The translations under genes were made by a program, and so were the position numbers. Of a stretch of 64,000 bases of DNA, positions 62,020-64,000 are shown piece after piece. The notes under the pieces were generated by a model, which saw nothing but the letters and a program-made list of their open reading frames with translations, made no database searches and was not told the origin of the DNA. Location of the stretch: positions 1,438,001-1,502,000 of the forward strand of contig NZ_CP090974.1 in NCBI RefSeq assembly GCF_021513195.1, written 5' to 3'. The DNA is from Shewanella sp. OMA3-2. GTDB lineage: Bacteria > Pseudomonadota > Gammaproteobacteria > Enterobacterales > Shewanellaceae. Every line of letters begins with the position of its first letter. Within the stretch, counting starts at the first letter, position 1.

Positions 62020-62047
62020 CTTTAGCTGAGTTAGTGATCGGCTAAAG
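62020..62047 (+). promoter_or_regulatory. rpsO leader hairpin, candidate S15 autoregulatory site
   Basis: CTTTAGC and GCTAAAG pair across 14 nt in the 5' leader, ending 27 bp before the start. In E. coli S15 represses its own mRNA by binding a leader pseudoknot; similar control here is an inference. Confidence 0.4.
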
Positions 62048-62074
62048 ATTATTTATTATATTTTGGAGATACAC

Positions 62075-62344
62075 ATGTCACTAAGTGCTGAAACTAAAGC
62101 AAAAATTCTAGCAGACTTCGGTCGTTGCGAAAACGATTCAGGTTCTACTGAAGTACAAGTTGCTTTATTAACTGCTCAAATTAACCACCTTCAAGGTCAC
62201 TTTAAAACGCACATTCACGATCACCACTCACGTCGTGGTTTGTTACGTATGGTTAGCGCTCGTCGTAAGCTTTCTGCTTACTTAAAGCGTACTGACGTAG
62301 CACGTTATACTGCTATGATCCAAAAGTTAGGTTTACGTCGTTAA
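62075..62344 (+). CDS. rpsO: 30S ribosomal protein S15
   Basis: 89 residues (E. coli 89), beginning [16 protein letters not shown] and containing [22 protein letters not shown], which binds the central domain of 16S rRNA. TTGGAGATACAC precedes the ATG; a start four codons earlier is within that site. pnp usually follows, but here a terminator and a convergent gene do. Confidence 0.97.
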   Translation: MSLSAETKAKILADFGRCENDSGSTEVQVALLTAQINHLQGHFKTHIHDHHSRRGLLRMVSARRKLSAYLKRTDVARYTAMIQKLGLRR

Positions 62345-62351
62345 TTCGACT

Positions 62352-62404
62352 TTAACTTGCTTCGGTAAGTTAAACGTAAAAAAGGAGGCTTAGCCTCCTT
62401 TTTT
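62352..62404 (+). terminator. UUCG-capped hairpin plus intrinsic terminator after rpsO
   Basis: First a 9-bp stem (62352-62360 with 62365-62373, one G-U) capped by the very stable cUUCGg tetraloop. Then AAAAAAGGAGGC / GCCTCCTTTTTT (62378-62404) as the terminator. The latter also serves the convergent GGDEF-EAL gene. Confidence 0.82.
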
Positions 62405-62427
62405 ATTACCTAAAATCTGGCGATTGC

Positions 62428-64000
62428 TTAAAGTTGCAATATTTTAGCGCTTTCAGTGGCAATATATTTTTGTTCAAACTCTTCTAATGGTAGCGGCTTA
62501 CTGAAGAAAAAACCTTGTCCAATAGGGCAATTGTTCTCTCTTAACCAGTCAAGTTGCTCTGCAGATTCAATACCTTCAGCAACAATTGATAAATTTAATT
62601 GGCGACCTAACATCAAAATAGTTGATGCTATTGCGCTGTCCGCTGGAAGATCACTAACAAAAGCGCGATCTATTTTCATGGTTGTTATGGGTAAATGACG
62701 TAAATAAGATAATGAAGAGTATCCAGTACCAAAATCATCAACCGCAATCCCAAAGCCTGCGGATTTGAGTTGCTCAAGTTTTGCTATTGCTTGCTCTATA
62801 TCATTCATCAATGATGTTTCGGTTATTTCTAATTCAAGTAAGTCTGGACGGATTTGATAACGTAAAGCGAGTTGTTTAATATCAGGCACCAAACTTGAGT
62901 CGGCAAATTGCTGTGAGGCAACGTTAACAGCAATAGGCACTGCGTAATTATACTTTTTTTGCCAGTCTCTCAGTATTTTACAGCTTTGTTCAATGACCCA
63001 TCGGCCTATAGGAATAATAATGCCTGTCTCTTCAGCGACAGGGATGAATGACATTGGGCTGATGAGGCGGCCATCTTTTTGCCAACGGATTAATGCTTCG
63101 CAACCAATAACCTTATTAGTATTAATATCAAATTTTGGCTGAAAATGAAGTAAGAACTCATTGTTTTTAAGTGCATCATGTAAAGACGCTTCAGTACGCA
63201 GCCTTACCGCTGCACGTTCAGTCATTTGTTCTTTAAAGAATGACCATTGATTCGACCCAGCAGCTTTAGCGCTGTACATGGCTATATCAGCATGGCGGAT
63301 AAGATCTTCAGCACTGTCACCATCATCAGGGTAAATGGAAATACCAATAGAAGCCGCGGGGTGAATCGTATGTTCATTTAACTGCAGAGGCGCATTGAGC
63401 TGTATTAGCAGTTTATCGACAAAGTCAGCGGCTTGATCAGGGCTTTGGATATCGTCAGCTAATACCACGAACTCATCACCACCTAAACGAGCCACGCTGC
63501 CCTTATCGCCAACAACGCGTTCTAGAATACGTGCGATTCGTGCTAAGAATTGATCACCTAAGGCATGGCCTAGCGAATCATTAACATTTTTAAAGCGGTC
63601 TAAATCGATAAACAGCAAAGCAAAGTTACGTTTGTGGACACGTGAGCGCTGAATAGTGACATTAAGAGTTTCCAATAATAAGGTTCGATTAGGTAATCCT
63701 GTGAGTGGATCTCGTGTAGCCATTTTTCGCAGTTTATTTTGAGTTTGGCTAAATTGCAGTAAAATTTGATTAAATTTACTGGCGACTAATCCTAGTTCAT
63801 CGTCTTTATGGGCTTGAGATATCGGTAATAGGTTTTCATCGGGTGAGTCAGGGTCTATCTTATCAATGGCCTCACTTATTCGTGCAATAGGCTGAGTTAA
63901 GAATCGATGGAAAACGGTACTAAGAACTAAAGTCAGTAATAATGCACGAGCTAATGTCGCAATAAAACTGAGCTGAAGTCGATTAAACAGGTTCGTAGTT
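62428..64000 (-). CDS. GGDEF-EAL cyclic-di-GMP protein, N terminus cut by window
   Basis: The frame is open to the window end, so the ATG at 63723 is internal; 523 residues are visible. A membrane segment (about visible residues 9-30), a HAMP-like linker, then a GGDEF domain with RFKNVNDSLGH and an intact GGDEF signature, followed by an EAL domain with intact EALIRW, DDFGTGYSSL and QGFFFSKPL. Both catalytic motifs look functional, so it may make and/or degrade cyclic-di-GMP. The missing part is probably a periplasmic sensor. Shewanella genomes place such a gene between rpsO and pnp. Confidence 0.92.
   Translation of the reverse strand, partial: TTNLFNRLQLSFIATLARALLLTLVLSTVFHRFLTQPIARISEAIDKIDPDSPDENLLPISQAHKDDELGLVASKFNQILLQFSQTQNKLRKMATRDPLTGLPNRTLLLETLNVTIQRSRVHKRNFALLFIDLDRFKNVNDSLGHALGDQFLARIARILERVVGDKGSVARLGGDEFVVLADDIQSPDQAADFVDKLLIQLNAPLQLNEHTIHPAASIGISIYPDDGDSAEDLIRHADIAMYSAKAAGSNQWSFFKEQMTERAAVRLRTEASLHDALKNNEFLLHFQPKFDINTNKVIGCEALIRWQKDGRLISPMSFIPVAEETGIIIPIGRWVIEQSCKILRDWQKKYNYAVPIAVNVASQQFADSSLVPDIKQLALRYQIRPDLLELEITETSLMNDIEQAIAKLEQLKSAGFGIAVDDFGTGYSSLSYLRHLPITTMKIDRAFVSDLPADSAIASTILMLGRQLNLSIVAEGIESAEQLDWLRENNCPIGQGFFFSKPLPLEEFEQKYIATESAKILQL

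Noticed and set aside
62428..63723. GGDEF-EAL gene starting at the ATG at 63723
   Set aside because: The same frame continues upstream through a HAMP-like and a membrane segment to the window end, so that ATG is internal.

Overview
The window is a continuous piece of gammaproteobacterial chromosome. Gene orders, the moderate A+T content (about two-fifths G+C by eye) and the family mix (Na+-NQR, DUF3718, DUF3019 with MipA and RstAB-like genes, YdbST, AmgK/MurU) point to Shewanella or a close marine relative. The genus is inferred from synteny and was not tested. Nearly every gene is housekeeping. I see no insertion sequence, prophage, CRISPR array, toxin-antitoxin pair or defence island.

Layout. 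1-5.8 kb: end of ung, ispB, then rplU-rpmA-obgE, a ThrE/YjjP-like membrane gene, folA and a small secreted DUF3718 protein. 6-15 kb (minus strand): a chemotaxis receptor, then apaH, apaG, rsmA, pdxA, surA and lptD, an LPS-transport and ribosome-maturation cluster whose transcription order is lptD to apaH. 15-22.5 kb: amgK-murU (peptidoglycan sugar recycling), djlA, an outer-membrane barrel, a D-2-hydroxyacid dehydrogenase, purT (minus) and a DUF3302-HlyD pair. 22.5-32 kb: a DUF4136 lipoprotein, a DUF1289 gene, an RstAB-like two-component system with DUF3019 and a MipA-type porin, a TetR regulator with an aldehyde dehydrogenase, a universal stress protein and the two-gene YdbS/YdbT membrane pair. 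32-36.5 kb: an AlkB-like oxygenase, bolA, luxS and a TonB-dependent receptor. 37-44.3 kb: nqrABCDEF with apbE and nqrM, the sodium-pumping NADH:quinone oxidoreductase plus its flavin-attaching and iron-delivering maturation factors. 44.5-49 kb: greA, an unrecognised gene, a second-type secD-secF pair and yhbY. 49-55 kb: rlmE, ftsH, folP, glmM, tpiA and secG. 55.4-64 kb: tRNA-Leu(GAG), initiator tRNA, rimP-nusA-infB-rbfA-truB, rpsO and a GGDEF-EAL protein cut by the window end.

The most notable pattern is that four genes (pdxA, the MipA porin, ydbS and secD) are each interrupted by what looks like one missing base in a short homopolymer, while the rest of each protein stays intact. The causes compete: sequencing indels, real recent decay, phase variation or frameshifting. 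The mipA break sits exactly on a UUUUUUA heptamer in the correct phase for -1 ribosomal slippage. The pdxA and secD breaks have overlapping stop/start codons (TAATG, GTGA) that would permit reinitiation. A 16-bp tandem duplication also copies the rsmA start site and creates a three-codon decoy cistron. I found no convincing wholly new system.
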